Below are positions 41,769-51,134 of a stretch of DNA of 64,000 bases, piece after piece. A program made the position numbers and the translations under genes. The number at the start of each line of letters is the position of its first letter. Position 1 is the stretch's first letter. Location: assembly GCF_003391055.1 (NCBI RefSeq), contig NZ_QUAJ01000006.1, positions 1 to 64,000 on the forward strand, read 5' to 3'. The notes beneath the pieces were generated by a model. It was not told where the DNA came from. It did no database searches and saw nothing but the letters and a program-made list of their open reading frames with translations. The DNA comes from Psychrilyobacter piezotolerans (GTDB lineage: Bacteria > Fusobacteriota > Fusobacteriia > Fusobacteriales > Fusobacteriaceae).

Positions 41769-43946
41769 ATGAATAAATTATTATTTTCAATTTTTATTTT
41801 ATTGAGTGTTTCTATTTATGGGATAGAAAATTTAAATATTCCATTAAATAAAGATGAAAAAGAGTGGATTACAGCAAATAAAAATAAAAATATAACGATT
41901 TATTTGGATAAGGACAGAGGGATATTAAATTATTATTCAAAGGGAAAAAGAAAGGGTGTTTTTCCTAATATAATTAAAGTATTGGAAGAAAACACAGGAC
42001 TTAGTTTTAACATAATCGATGAAGATACTGAAATATTTGAGAGTTCTGTAGATTTGGGGATTCCTGATATAGTAATGGGTGTAGAAGACTATAAAAGAAA
42101 TAATAAAGAATATGAGTATATAGATACACCTGTTGAATTAGATGGAGTTGCGATTACCAGAAAAGATTATCCTTCTATTGATTTTAAAGAAGATAATTTT
42201 GGAAAAAAAATTGTCTATGAAGAGGGAGACCAGATAAAAAATAAAATTATAAAGAAATACGGGAACCTAATTACATTGATCTCTAAACCAAATCAAAAAG
42301 AAGCTGTAGAAGCTATATTGTCTAAAGAGGCGGATGTTTATATCGAAGATTATCAGGAGGCTTTAAAATATTTAGTCAAAACGCCAAACAATAATGTAAA
42401 ATTAAATTATTTTTCAAAAGTTATTAAAACGGATTATTATACTGGAGGAAAGGCAGAATTTCAGCCTTTGTTAGATATTATAGAGAGAATTTTTGATAAT
42501 AAAGATCTGACAATGAAGTTTTTTCATGAGGAAACACTGAGTTATACGAAAAATAAGTTGGAGATATCCAATGAAATTCAAGAATATATTAAAAACAGGA
42601 AAAAAATAAAGGTTTTTCTTCCTTCCTTTGAAGAATTTCCACAGCTTTTCTATATCAATGAAAATAAGGTCCCAGAAGGATTTTTAAATAATTACTTCTA
42701 TGAAATTGATAAAATATTGGGAATACAAATAGAGTTTGAAAGAGAAAATATAGATTTTGATGTAGACCCATTTATACTGAGTGTCAATGGGGAAGAATTA
42801 ATATCTGAAAATGAAGAAATACTCATAACAGAACCTTATACCCAGATACCATTATTGATTTTTAATAGTAGTGATGAAAGCTACGTCCCGTATTTTGATA
42901 ATCTAAAAAAATATCGTATTGCTGTAGTAAGAAATTCTTTTATTGAAAGGTATCTTTTGTATAAAGGATTAGGGAATAATTTAATAAGGTTTAAAAATAT
43001 AAGAGAAGTATTGACAGCAGTAAGTTCTAAAAAAGCGGATATTTTAATAGGGGAATTGCAGCAAATTGATTATTTTTCAAAATTATATAGTATAAGAGAT
43101 CTGCAGGTTGCAGGGACTATCCAGGATAAGCTGGAGTTAAGTTTTGGAATACCCAAAGAAGATAAAACCCTTTATTTTTTAATAAATTCATTGAACAATG
43201 AATTTTCTTATAGAATAAAAGAAGATAAAGATAAATTTTTTATCCAAAAAATAAAAATAGCAAAAGATTATAAATTATCTATAGTTATCTCCGCAGTTTC
43301 AATTCTCCTGCTAAGTTTCGTTTATAATCATTTAAGAAAATTTAAAAACACTTCTATGAAGTTAAAAAAATTAACTATTGGTCTGGTTGAAACTCTGGAA
43401 AATGCCAATACATTCAACGATGAAGATACAGGTGCACATATAAAACGATTAAACAAATATTCAGAATTATTGGCTGAAGAACTTAAAATGCCGAATTATT
43501 TTGTAAATGAAATAGGATTATATGCTTCCCTTCATGATGTGGGAAAGATAGGGATACCTGATAATATATTAAAAAAACCCGGGAAATTGACAGAGGAAGA
43601 ATTTGAAACAATGAAAAATCATGTGGAAATAGGATATAATCTTATGAAAGATCTGGATATTAGTCCGGTAGCTTTAAATATAGTCAGATATCATCATGAA
43701 AAATGGAATGGTCTGGGATATGGAAAAGGTTTAAAAGGAGAAGAGATCCCAATTGAAGCAAGGATAGTGGCTTTGGCAGATGTATACGATGCATTGCGTC
43801 AGGAAAGGGTTTATAAAAAAGCCTTTACCCATGAAAAATCTATAGAGATAATAAGATCTGAAAGTGGCAGACATTTTGACCCTGAAATAGTTAAAATTTT
43901 TATAAAAAAACATAAAAATTTTGAAAGGATTTTCGAGGAAAATTAA
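41769..43946 (+). CDS. Sensor c-di-GMP phosphodiesterase: tandem SBP-3 domains + HD-GYP
   Basis: A 725-residue inner-membrane protein. Signal peptide, two solute-binding-family-3 domains in the periplasm (about 25-270 and 280-500, EvgS-like, each starting near a KNITIYL or RKKIKVFLPS strand), one membrane helix (about 505-525), short coiled linker, HD-GYP domain (about 540-725). The metal site HDVGKIG (589 on) and HHEKWNGLGY are present, but the signature reads GYG (650-652) instead of GYP. Expected to hydrolyse c-di-GMP in response to a ligand, likely an amino acid. Under riboswitch control. Confidence 0.88.
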   Translation: MNKLLFSIFILLSVSIYGIENLNIPLNKDEKEWITANKNKNITIYLDKDRGILNYYSKGKRKGVFPNIIKVLEENTGLSFNIIDEDTEIFESSVDLGIPDIVMGVEDYKRNNKEYEYIDTPVELDGVAITRKDYPSIDFKEDNFGKKIVYEEGDQIKNKIIKKYGNLITLISKPNQKEAVEAILSKEADVYIEDYQEALKYLVKTPNNNVKLNYFSKVIKTDYYTGGKAEFQPLLDIIERIFDNKDLTMKFFHEETLSYTKNKLEISNEIQEYIKNRKKIKVFLPSFEEFPQLFYINENKVPEGFLNNYFYEIDKILGIQIEFERENIDFDVDPFILSVNGEELISENEEILITEPYTQIPLLIFNSSDESYVPYFDNLKKYRIAVVRNSFIERYLLYKGLGNNLIRFKNIREVLTAVSSKKADILIGELQQIDYFSKLYSIRDLQVAGTIQDKLELSFGIPKEDKTLYFLINSLNNEFSYRIKEDKDKFFIQKIKIAKDYKLSIVISAVSILLLSFVYNHLRKFKNTSMKLKKLTIGLVETLENANTFNDEDTGAHIKRLNKYSELLAEELKMPNYFVNEIGLYASLHDVGKIGIPDNILKKPGKLTEEEFETMKNHVEIGYNLMKDLDISPVALNIVRYHHEKWNGLGYGKGLKGEEIPIEARIVALADVYDALRQERVYKKAFTHEKSIEIIRSESGRHFDPEIVKIFIKKHKNFERIFEEN

Positions 43947-44360
43947 AAAAATTTTACCTTTAATTTGATTATATTAATAACTGATGGTTTATATTATCTG
44001 GGTATTCTAATTAGCCTTTGGTTTTAGTTAGATTAATAATTAATTCAATTATTCAATATTTTAAAATATAAATTGCTATAACTTTATATCTTCTAAGATC
44101 TAGGTTCACCAGATAGACTAAAAGTCTTTCTGGTGGACCTTTAGTCCTTCTCATGGATTAAGTTTTTTCCCTCTCAACCTCAATATTACCAACGAATAAA
44201 TGAAACTCATCTCTGTACAATTTTTAAGAAGCACAGGTGGAAAATCAGAAGGGAAGGGAACCATTTTTTGATAACAATCAAAAATGTTATAAGATACTTA
44301 ATATAGATGTTCGTAAGAGAAACTTGTGGATTAATTTTTTAATATATATAGGGGGTAAAG
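43947..44360. other. Intergenic region with a long hairpin
   Basis: Besides the hairpin at 44102-44140 I see no gene and no clear promoter box. The ribosome site AGGGGG precedes nanA at 44361. Confidence 0.5.
44102..44140 (+). terminator. Long hairpin, probable terminator of the HD-GYP gene
   Basis: A 12-bp outer stem (AGGTTCACCAGA / TCTGGTGGACCT, one G-U) plus a 5-bp inner stem AGACT/AGTCT with an AAA loop. Only a short T-rich tail follows, so it may be a structured RNA instead. Confidence 0.55.
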
Positions 44361-45239
44361 ATGAAAACAAAATTAGGTGGTATCTATTCAGCATTAATGG
44401 TGGCATATGATGAAGACGGCAATATAAATGAAAATGGAACCAGAGAAATTATCAGACATAATATCCACAAGATGGAGGTAGACGGCTTATATGTAGGCGG
44501 AAGTACAGGGGAAAATTTCATGATATCTACAGAGGAGAAAAAAAGAATTCTTTATATCGCCATGGATGAAGGAAGGGGTCAGGTTAAACTTATGGCACAG
44601 GTGGGATCTGTAAATTTAAAAGAAGCTGTGGAGCTTGGAAAATATGCCACCGATCTGGGGTATGACGCACTGTCAGCAGTAACTCCTTTTTACTATAAAT
44701 TTGATTTTGAGGAGATAAAGAACTATTACAATACAATTATAGAGGCCACTGGAAATTATATGGTGATCTATTTCATACCATCTTTAACAGGAGTAAATCT
44801 CAGCCTGGATCAATTTGGCGAACTTTTTGAAAATGAAAAAATAATAGGAGTAAAGTTTAGCCATGGAGATTTTTTCCTTCTGGAAAGACTTAGAAAGGCA
44901 TACCCAGACCACCTTATATACGCAGGTTTAGATGAGATGATGTTATCGGCTGCGGTCCTTCATGTAGATGGCGGAATAGGAAGTACATATAATGTGAATG
45001 GAATAAGAGCAAAACAAATATACACCCTTGCTAAAGGAGGAAAAATAAAGGAAGCCAGAGAACTACAGCATACAACCAATGACTTGATAGAGGGAATCCT
45101 GGCCAACGGCTTATACCAGACAATCAAAGAGATTATGAAAACTCAAGGGGTAGATGCAGGGTATTGCAGACAGCCTACAAAAAGGCTTTCAGAGGAAGGA
45201 ATTATAGCAGCAAAGGAATTGGCTGAAAAATATTTATAG
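44361..45239 (+). CDS. nanA: N-acetylneuraminate lyase
   Basis: Cytosolic aldolase splitting sialic acid into N-acetylmannosamine and pyruvate. A 292-residue TIM barrel of the DapA/NanA family. GGSTGE (46-51), Tyr137 in VIYFIPSLTG and Schiff-base Lys165 in IGVKFSH fall at the same numbers as in the E. coli enzyme. The loop YFIPSLTGV fits NanA better than DapA. No nanK, nanE or sialic-acid transporter is nearby. AGGGGG ribosome site. Confidence 0.9.
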   Translation: MKTKLGGIYSALMVAYDEDGNINENGTREIIRHNIHKMEVDGLYVGGSTGENFMISTEEKKRILYIAMDEGRGQVKLMAQVGSVNLKEAVELGKYATDLGYDALSAVTPFYYKFDFEEIKNYYNTIIEATGNYMVIYFIPSLTGVNLSLDQFGELFENEKIIGVKFSHGDFFLLERLRKAYPDHLIYAGLDEMMLSAAVLHVDGGIGSTYNVNGIRAKQIYTLAKGGKIKEARELQHTTNDLIEGILANGLYQTIKEIMKTQGVDAGYCRQPTKRLSEEGIIAAKELAEKYL

Positions 45240-45261
45240 AATTATTTGATACAAAATATGC

Positions 45262-45267
45262 TATAAT
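45262..45267 (+). promoter_or_regulatory. Extended -10 promoter of the GNAT gene
   Basis: TATGCTATAAT, with TG at 45259-45260; matches the helicase promoter at 15817 over about 19 bases. Confidence 0.55.
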
Positions 45268-45333
45268 TTTATTAAAAAATATATACAGTGGACCTATTTA
45301 TTCATATAAAAATTAAAATAGCAGGGGGATCAT

Positions 45334-45822
45334 ATGGAATTAAAGATTAGAAATGGAAGATTGGAAGATGTTGAAGCTTGTTTTATCCTGGAAGGGAAAA
45401 CATTTCCAGAGGATGAAGCAGCCTGTAAGGAAAATATAGAAATAAGGTTAAGAAAATTTGCAGAAGGATTTATAGTAGGAGAGTTAGATGGGAAGATAGC
45501 AGCCCATATAAATAGTGGTTCTACCAATCAGGAAGACATAACAGATGAAGAGTTCAAGGGTCTCATCGGTCATGAAGATGGAGGGAAAAATATAGTTATT
45601 TTTTCAGTAGCTGTGGATCCTATTCATCAAAAAAAAGGAATAGCTAAGATGATGATGAAAGAATTTATTGAGGTATCTAAGAAGATGGGAAAGGAGAAGA
45701 TCCTTCTACTCTGTAAGGAAAATCTTATGAAAATGTATGAAAGAATGGGATATAAGAAGATAGGAATTTCAGCTTCTACCCATGGGGGAGCTGTGTGGTA
45801 TGAGATGGAGCAGACTTTATAG
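45334..45822 (+). CDS. GNAT-family N-acetyltransferase
   Basis: A 162-residue single-domain acyl-CoA transferase. Motif A is VAVDPIHQKKGIAKMMM (Q/RxxGxG/A acetyl-CoA loop), then LCKENLMKMYERMGYKKIG. The start LKIRNGRLEDVEACFILEGKTFPEDEA resembles the arylalkylamine-acetyltransferase-like subgroup (quoted in part). Substrate unknown. Monocistronic, own promoter and terminator. Confidence 0.88.
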   Translation: MELKIRNGRLEDVEACFILEGKTFPEDEAACKENIEIRLRKFAEGFIVGELDGKIAAHINSGSTNQEDITDEEFKGLIGHEDGGKNIVIFSVAVDPIHQKKGIAKMMMKEFIEVSKKMGKEKILLLCKENLMKMYERMGYKKIGISASTHGGAVWYEMEQTL

Positions 45823-45836
45823 GTTATTTATGGTTA

Positions 45837-45871
45837 AGAGGCATCTAATTAATTAGAGCCTCTTTTTTTTT
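45837..45871 (+). terminator. Terminator of the GNAT gene
   Basis: AGAGGC / GCCTCT stem extended by TCTAATT/AATTAGA, then nine T. Confidence 0.9.
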
Positions 45872-45933
45872 GTTTAAGTAATTTTAATAAAAATTGTAGA
45901 TTTATTTAATTTGATATTATTATTTTTACAGGG

Positions 45934-47550
45934 CTAATAGATAATTTTATTTTTACCGCTGTTTTTAGACTGATAAAGCAGCACATCTGCTTTTTTTATA
46001 AATTGTTCTATATCCAGTCCCCTCTCATATTCGGCTATTCCGCCGCTTACGGTTATTTTCATTAGTTTTTCCAAATTTGAAGTAAGTATAAAGTCATATT
46101 TTTCTATTATTTTTCTCAGCCTATTTCCTATTCTAAATGCTTCCTTTCGATTTACATTGTGAACAAGGATTATAAATTCTTCCCCGCCATATCTATATAT
46201 CTGATCATTTTTATCGGTATTTTCTATAAATATTTTACAGATTAATTTTAAAACTTTATCTCCAAATATATGACCATAGGTATCATTTATTTTTTTAAAA
46301 TCATCTATATCAAATATAATTATCGAAAAATTATAGTCATCAAATAGTTCATATTTCTTCTTTGCTGCTGACAGGCAGAGTTCCAACCCTTTCCTGTTAT
46401 ATACACCAGTAAGACAGTCGGTTATGGCACTGTTTTTTAAATTAAGTTCTCTTTTTTCTATATTGGTCTGAAGTACTTCAACTTCTTTTCTTATTGCATT
46501 AAGTTCTGAGTCTTCAGATATAAATTCTAAAAGTTTTTTTTCATCGTTTTTATAATTTCCAAGAGAAATCTCCCTTATCAAAGTATTTATAATTTTGATA
46601 TGGCTGTCCAGTTTTTTAATAAATTTATTTACAATAATCGAGGTGATTGTAAGTCCCAGTAATGTAAATAATAAACCAGATATAATTATTTTATGAGCTG
46701 TTTCAGTCAATTCATGCTCATAGACCCCTCCAATCATAAGAAGTTCTAACTCGGGAATATATTCTTTGATAAAAATTACGGCTCCCTTGGGGGTATCTAT
46801 CTTTATGCGTGAAATATCTGTTGATAATGCTACATCCCTCAGATAATAATTTCCTTTGGAAAACTTAACAGGGAAGAGATTTTCCATATACTCTCTGATC
46901 AACAAAAAATTTTCATTATTTTTTTCTGAGTCTATAACAATGGAATCAAATTTATCGACTATGAATATGGTTACTTTTTTTCCCAATGCAAACTCTTTTA
47001 ATTTCTTTTCAAGGCCGCAAAAGTTTAGATCCAATCCAATAACACCCTTAAAAATTCCATCTTTACTGTAAACTTTTTTTGTTATAGTTGTTCCTCTTTT
47101 CCCATCCATAAATTCATAGGTTATGGTGGATAAGTTATTGTTTTTAGACCTTAAACTCCCTATATACCAGGGTCGTGATCTCGGGTCATAATCTATTGGA
47201 AGATTTGTATTGGATGTGTAGATCCTTCCTTTATCGGATCCCCAAAATATATTTTTAATCTCTGTATTATCAGCTGCGACTTTACCCAGCATAAGGTTTA
47301 AATTCTGCTTATCACCCTTTAATTCATCATAGTCACTGACTAAGATTTCAGCTAGATTCAATAAGGTTTTAGACTTATTAAAAATTAAATTAAATTCAGA
47401 CTTCTGGGAATGGAACATGAGTTCTATCTTTTCCATTTCACTCTCATCTATTTTATTTTTAACTAAAAAATATCCATAAGTTCCTAAAAAAAATATTGGA
47501 ATCAATGCACTAATTATTGATATTTTAATAACTTTTTTTTTTATATTCAT
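45934..47550 (-). CDS. Transmembrane sensor diguanylate cyclase (dCache-GGDEF)
   Basis: A 538-residue inner-membrane enzyme. Helix (about 8-30), double-Cache periplasmic sensor (about 35-280, with RSRPWYIGSL and GVIGLDLNF typical of dCache_1), helix (about 285-310), HAMP-like linker, GGDEF domain (about 375-538). The active site GGEEF (455-459) is intact. At the I-site the sequence is DKND, not RxxD, so product inhibition is probably lost, unlike the cyclase at 27496. It lies 12 nt after an HD-GYP gene in the same operon. Confidence 0.9.
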   Translation of the reverse strand: MNIKKKVIKISIISALIPIFFLGTYGYFLVKNKIDESEMEKIELMFHSQKSEFNLIFNKSKTLLNLAEILVSDYDELKGDKQNLNLMLGKVAADNTEIKNIFWGSDKGRIYTSNTNLPIDYDPRSRPWYIGSLRSKNNNLSTITYEFMDGKRGTTITKKVYSKDGIFKGVIGLDLNFCGLEKKLKEFALGKKVTIFIVDKFDSIVIDSEKNNENFLLIREYMENLFPVKFSKGNYYLRDVALSTDISRIKIDTPKGAVIFIKEYIPELELLMIGGVYEHELTETAHKIIISGLLFTLLGLTITSIIVNKFIKKLDSHIKIINTLIREISLGNYKNDEKKLLEFISEDSELNAIRKEVEVLQTNIEKRELNLKNSAITDCLTGVYNRKGLELCLSAAKKKYELFDDYNFSIIIFDIDDFKKINDTYGHIFGDKVLKLICKIFIENTDKNDQIYRYGGEEFIILVHNVNRKEAFRIGNRLRKIIEKYDFILTSNLEKLMKITVSGGIAEYERGLDIEQFIKKADVLLYQSKNSGKNKIIY

Positions 47551-47562
47551 ATGGCTGTCCTT

Positions 47563-48909
47563 TTAAGCAATGATTTTTATAAATGCGTCTACAACTACAG
47601 GAGAAAATTGTGTCCCTCTGTTTTTTAGGAGTTCCCCTACACCTTCTTCTGTGGTCAGTTGTTTTTTATACACCCTTTCCGATGTCATAGCATGCCACGA
47701 ATCTGCCACAGATATAATCTGAGATAACAGGGGAATTTCATCTTCCTTGAGCCCTTTGGGATAACCCTTTCCATCCCATCTTTCATGGTGATATAAAATA
47801 CACTCAGAGATATCTTTTAGAGTATCACTCTGTGATACTATTTTATATCCCATCTGGGAGTGCTCTTTGATAATTTTATATTCAGAACCACTTAATTTAC
47901 CTTTTTTATTCAAAATTTCACTGGGGATTATTATTTTTCCGATATCATGCATAACTGCAGCCCAGTACAGATCATCCAGTTGTTTTTCATCCAAATCCAA
48001 TGAATTTCCTATTTTAACGCTGTATGATGCCACCGATTCAGAATGACCCTTTGTATAATGATCATGAAATTCTAAAGCTGTAATAAAAGACTGGACAATA
48101 TCCTTTTGCAGCATCATCTTATAGTCACTGGATTTTTTTATCTTATAAAACCCATTTGAAAGCTGCTGAATCACCTGGATTTTATTTATAGTTTCACGGG
48201 AATAATGTTTGGAGGAGTTTTTACTTATATCCAGATTAAATCCCCCGATAATTTTTTCATTCTTAAATACTCCAACATAGAGAGATTCTTTTACCTGGGT
48301 TAAGGATGCATTTTTATTTTTTAACTTTTTTTGGATATCAAGTTCACAATTTTTATTTAAAATTATATTTTGTTCTGAAAATTTATAAAGATTTATATCT
48401 TCAGACATCTCTTGTAACTCTTCTAAGCTAAAACCTCTAGAATCAATAAATTTTAATTTATTATTTTTTACAATAAAAGCACTCCCAAAATCACTCTCCT
48501 GAGCTACCCTAAATCCAATTTTAAAGATCTCTAAAATGAATAATTCATCTTTATATTCAATGGGACTCAGCATTTTCAAAGAAAGATTGAAATAATCACC
48601 CATAGTATTATTTATTTTATTCAATTCCAAGTTTTTTTCCATACACAGATTTTGGTTATTTTGTGATTCGATAATGGTTTTTTGCAGCTGCTCGTTTAAA
48701 TTTTCAATTTTAGAATAACTTTTTTTAATCATTTCAAACAATATAAAAGCTGTCAAAATAATAAAGAAGAACCCTTTAAAATTACCTAGAATATGTAACA
48801 ACGATAAATCCTGGGTCAGGATAAAAAGCAGCTTATCGGAAAACAATATCCATAAAGAACTGAATAATGTATAATATATAACAATTTTTAACGATTCTTT
48901 AGACTTCAT
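47563..48909 (-). CDS. Membrane HD-GYP c-di-GMP phosphodiesterase
   Basis: A 448-residue protein. Two short hydrophobic helices (about 10-60) with little periplasmic loop, a coiled-coil (about 65-100), a GAF-like domain (about 115-270) and an HD-GYP domain (about 285-448). HDIGKI (321 on) and HHERWDGKGYP (382-384 is GYP) are canonical, so an active enzyme cleaving c-di-GMP to pGpG/GMP is expected. First gene of a two-gene operon with the opposing cyclase. Confidence 0.9.
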   Translation of the reverse strand: MKSKESLKIVIYYTLFSSLWILFSDKLLFILTQDLSLLHILGNFKGFFFIILTAFILFEMIKKSYSKIENLNEQLQKTIIESQNNQNLCMEKNLELNKINNTMGDYFNLSLKMLSPIEYKDELFILEIFKIGFRVAQESDFGSAFIVKNNKLKFIDSRGFSLEELQEMSEDINLYKFSEQNIILNKNCELDIQKKLKNKNASLTQVKESLYVGVFKNEKIIGGFNLDISKNSSKHYSRETINKIQVIQQLSNGFYKIKKSSDYKMMLQKDIVQSFITALEFHDHYTKGHSESVASYSVKIGNSLDLDEKQLDDLYWAAVMHDIGKIIIPSEILNKKGKLSGSEYKIIKEHSQMGYKIVSQSDTLKDISECILYHHERWDGKGYPKGLKEDEIPLLSQIISVADSWHAMTSERVYKKQLTTEEGVGELLKNRGTQFSPVVVDAFIKIIA

Positions 48910-49004
48910 ATCCCTACCTCCCTTATTATAATTAATAAAATACTCTGTTAATTATATAATACATTACACTTTTAATAAAGAGTATTTTCCCTAAAAAAAT
49001 ACTT

Positions 49005-49042
49005 AAAAACAAAAAAATGACCGATAATTAAACAGTCATTTT
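49005..49042 (-). terminator. Terminator of the YhdH-like gene
   Basis: AAAATGAC (49014-49021) / GTCATTTT (49035-49042); on the minus strand followed by a U-rich tract. Confidence 0.75.
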
Positions 49043-49074
49043 AAATTTATTCAATGATTATAATAGTCTGCAAT

Positions 49075-50064
49075 CTAACTTGAATGCTTTAGAATTACCC
49101 TTCCAATCAGCTTTGAATTCAACATATCCTGTACTTTTTCTAACATCTCCTCCAATAAAACCTCTTGAATTCCGTCTTCTAATTGGTCTCCCTTCCAGGA
49201 ATCAGCCAGGATATTCCATACCTCTTCCCTTTTTTCTTTAGGACACTGAACAGAATCGATTCCTATAAGGCGTACTCCCCTCAATATAAAAGGATACACA
49301 TTCATATGAGGAATCTCTCCTCCCGCTACATTTCCACAAGTAGTTGCTGCTCCACCATACTTTAGGGATCTGATAGCCATAGACAGGGGATCTCCTCCAA
49401 CTGTATCAATTACACCTGCCCAAGTTTGTTTTAACATAGCTCTATTAGACAGGTCTTTAAATTCATTCCTAATTATAGTTTCACGAGCTCCTAAACTTAA
49501 TAAAAAATCTTTCTTTTCTTCATTTCCAACAACACCCACTACTTCATATCCTAATTTAACTAAAAATTTAACGGCATGACTTCCAACACCACCAGAAGCC
49601 CCAGTTACAAGGATTGGTCCGTCCTCAGGTTCTATCATTGAAATTAATTCATAGACAGACAGTGCCGATGTAAAACCTGCTGTTCCGTAGATCATAGCTT
49701 CTTTTAAACTCAAATTTTTAGGTTTTTTTATTATCCAGCTGGATGGAACCCTGATATATTCACCAAATCCTCCATCTGTATTCATCCCCAGATCATATCC
49801 TGTGATAAAAACTTCCTCTCCAACTTTAAAATCAGAATTCTCAGATGAATAAACTGTTCCTGCGGCATCTATTCCCGGAGTATGCGGAAAATTTCTTGTA
49901 ACACCTTTATTTCCAGAGCAGGATAATGCATCCTTATAATTTAAGGACGAATAGATGACCTTGATAACTACATCTCCCTCTGGAAGATCCCCTATATTTC
50001 TTTTAACAATCTTAGGGATAAATTTTCCCTCTTCCTCAAAAATTCTAATAGCTTTAAAATCCAT
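49075..50064 (-). CDS. YhdH/AcuI-type NADPH-dependent reductase (MDR family)
   Basis: A 329-residue zinc-independent medium-chain dehydrogenase. SSLNYKDALSCSGNKGVTRNFPHTPGIDAAG (quoted in part: NYKDALSCSGNKG) is the diagnostic YhdH segment; the nucleotide fold is VTGASGGVGSHAVKFL. Members reduce acrylyl-CoA and related enones or quinones, protecting from reactive electrophiles. Start ATG 50064 (GGAG 8 nt upstream) rather than 50097. A perfect palindrome lies about 40 bp upstream. Confidence 0.9.
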   Translation of the reverse strand: MDFKAIRIFEEEGKFIPKIVKRNIGDLPEGDVVIKVIYSSLNYKDALSCSGNKGVTRNFPHTPGIDAAGTVYSSENSDFKVGEEVFITGYDLGMNTDGGFGEYIRVPSSWIIKKPKNLSLKEAMIYGTAGFTSALSVYELISMIEPEDGPILVTGASGGVGSHAVKFLVKLGYEVVGVVGNEEKKDFLLSLGARETIIRNEFKDLSNRAMLKQTWAGVIDTVGGDPLSMAIRSLKYGGAATTCGNVAGGEIPHMNVYPFILRGVRLIGIDSVQCPKEKREEVWNILADSWKGDQLEDGIQEVLLEEMLEKVQDMLNSKLIGRVILKHSS

Positions 50065-50102
50065 ATTATCAACTCCATTTAATAAAATACACCACATAAC
50101 TA

Positions 50103-50116
50103 GTACGATATCGTAC
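50103..50116. promoter_or_regulatory. Perfect 14-bp palindrome upstream of the YhdH-like gene
   Basis: GTACGATATCGTAC, about 40 bp before the start codon: a probable operator. HxlR-family regulators often control YhdH genes and bind GTAC-bounded palindromes, but no such regulator is in this window. Its half-site recurs at 51991-52006. Confidence 0.6.
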
Positions 50117-50184
50117 CATCATCCAATGCATATTTTACTATACCTAACCAAAAATGTCAATAATAGTTAATTTAATTGATAAAG

Positions 50185-50826
50185 TTAAAATTCTCTTCCC
50201 CCTGATATCTTTAAATCTTCAGTATTTTCATATATCCCTTTAATGGAAGCTTCCAATCCTCTAGCTATAGACTTTAGATCCATGCAGGGCATATTTTTTT
50301 TATCCAGCACCTGCTGTGGTATAAAAGGTACATGGATAAACCCGCCCCTTTTTACCAGAGAAAACTTATTTATATGATAGAGTAAACCATACATTATATG
50401 GTTGCATACAAAGGTTCCGGCAGTATTGGAAATCGAAGCAGGTATATTTGCTTTTTTTACCTCCTCCACCATGGCTTTGATTGGGAGACTTGTAAAATAT
50501 GCATTCTCTCCATCTTGATATACAGGCTCATCTATGGGCTGATTTCCCTTGTTGTCCTTTATTCTGGCGTCATCTAAATTGATAGCCACCCTTTCTACAG
50601 AGATATCGTACCTTCCCCCTGCCTGCCCCACACAGATTACAACTTCCGGTTTGTGCTCTTTTATCCCATCTAAAAGAATATCTATAGATTCTTTAAAAAC
50701 TGTAGGTACTTGAAGTTTAATAATTTCTACCCCTTCTATCTTTCCCGGCAGAAGTTTAACCGCTTCCCAGGCCGGATTTATAATCTCATTTCCAAATGGA
50801 TCAAATCCTGTAATAAGTAACTTCAT
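50185..50826 (-). CDS. pcp: Pyrrolidone-carboxylate peptidase
   Basis: Cytosolic cysteine peptidase removing N-terminal pyroglutamate. A 213-residue protein from ATG 50826 (AAGGAGG upstream). The catalytic triad is visible: Glu78 in ISVERVA, Cys141 in TAGTFVCN, His165 in GGFIHVPF, and [10 protein letters not shown] near the start. It follows a broken DUF979 gene by 11 nt, the usual DUF969-DUF979-pcp order. Confidence 0.95.
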   Translation of the reverse strand: MKLLITGFDPFGNEIINPAWEAVKLLPGKIEGVEIIKLQVPTVFKESIDILLDGIKEHKPEVVICVGQAGGRYDISVERVAINLDDARIKDNKGNQPIDEPVYQDGENAYFTSLPIKAMVEEVKKANIPASISNTAGTFVCNHIMYGLLYHINKFSLVKRGGFIHVPFIPQQVLDKKNMPCMDLKSIARGLEASIKGIYENTEDLKISGGREF

Positions 50827-50837
50827 CTTTCTCCTCC

Positions 50838-51134
50838 TTAAAATGCCCAAAAATACATAAGTACAATATGGATCCCCAGCATTGCTATTGCCACCGGTGC
50901 CTGGGCTAAAATAACACCATTTTTATTTTTCATATCCATAATTGCTGCGGGAACTATATTAAAATTGGCAGCCATTGGTGTAAGCAGTGTCCCGCAGTAT
51001 CCTGCTGTAAGTCCTAATGCCCCTGCAATAGCCGGATCTACTCCCTGAGAAAATACAAAGGGTATTCCTATTCCCGCTGTAATCACTGCAAATGCTGCAA
51101 AGGCAATTATTCCGATAGCTAATGCCGGGAAAAA
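50838..51134 (-). pseudogene. C-terminal remnant of a DUF979 membrane protein
   Basis: An open stretch of 98 codons after an in-frame TAA (51135-51137). It encodes the last three helices of a DUF979-type membrane protein (AIAGALGLTAGYCGTLLTPMA and [13 protein letters not shown] are recognisable). The family is about 300 residues, so the first two thirds and the usual DUF969 partner are gone. The apparent GTG start at 51086 is just an internal codon. The break lies next to an eight-G run. Confidence 0.75.
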
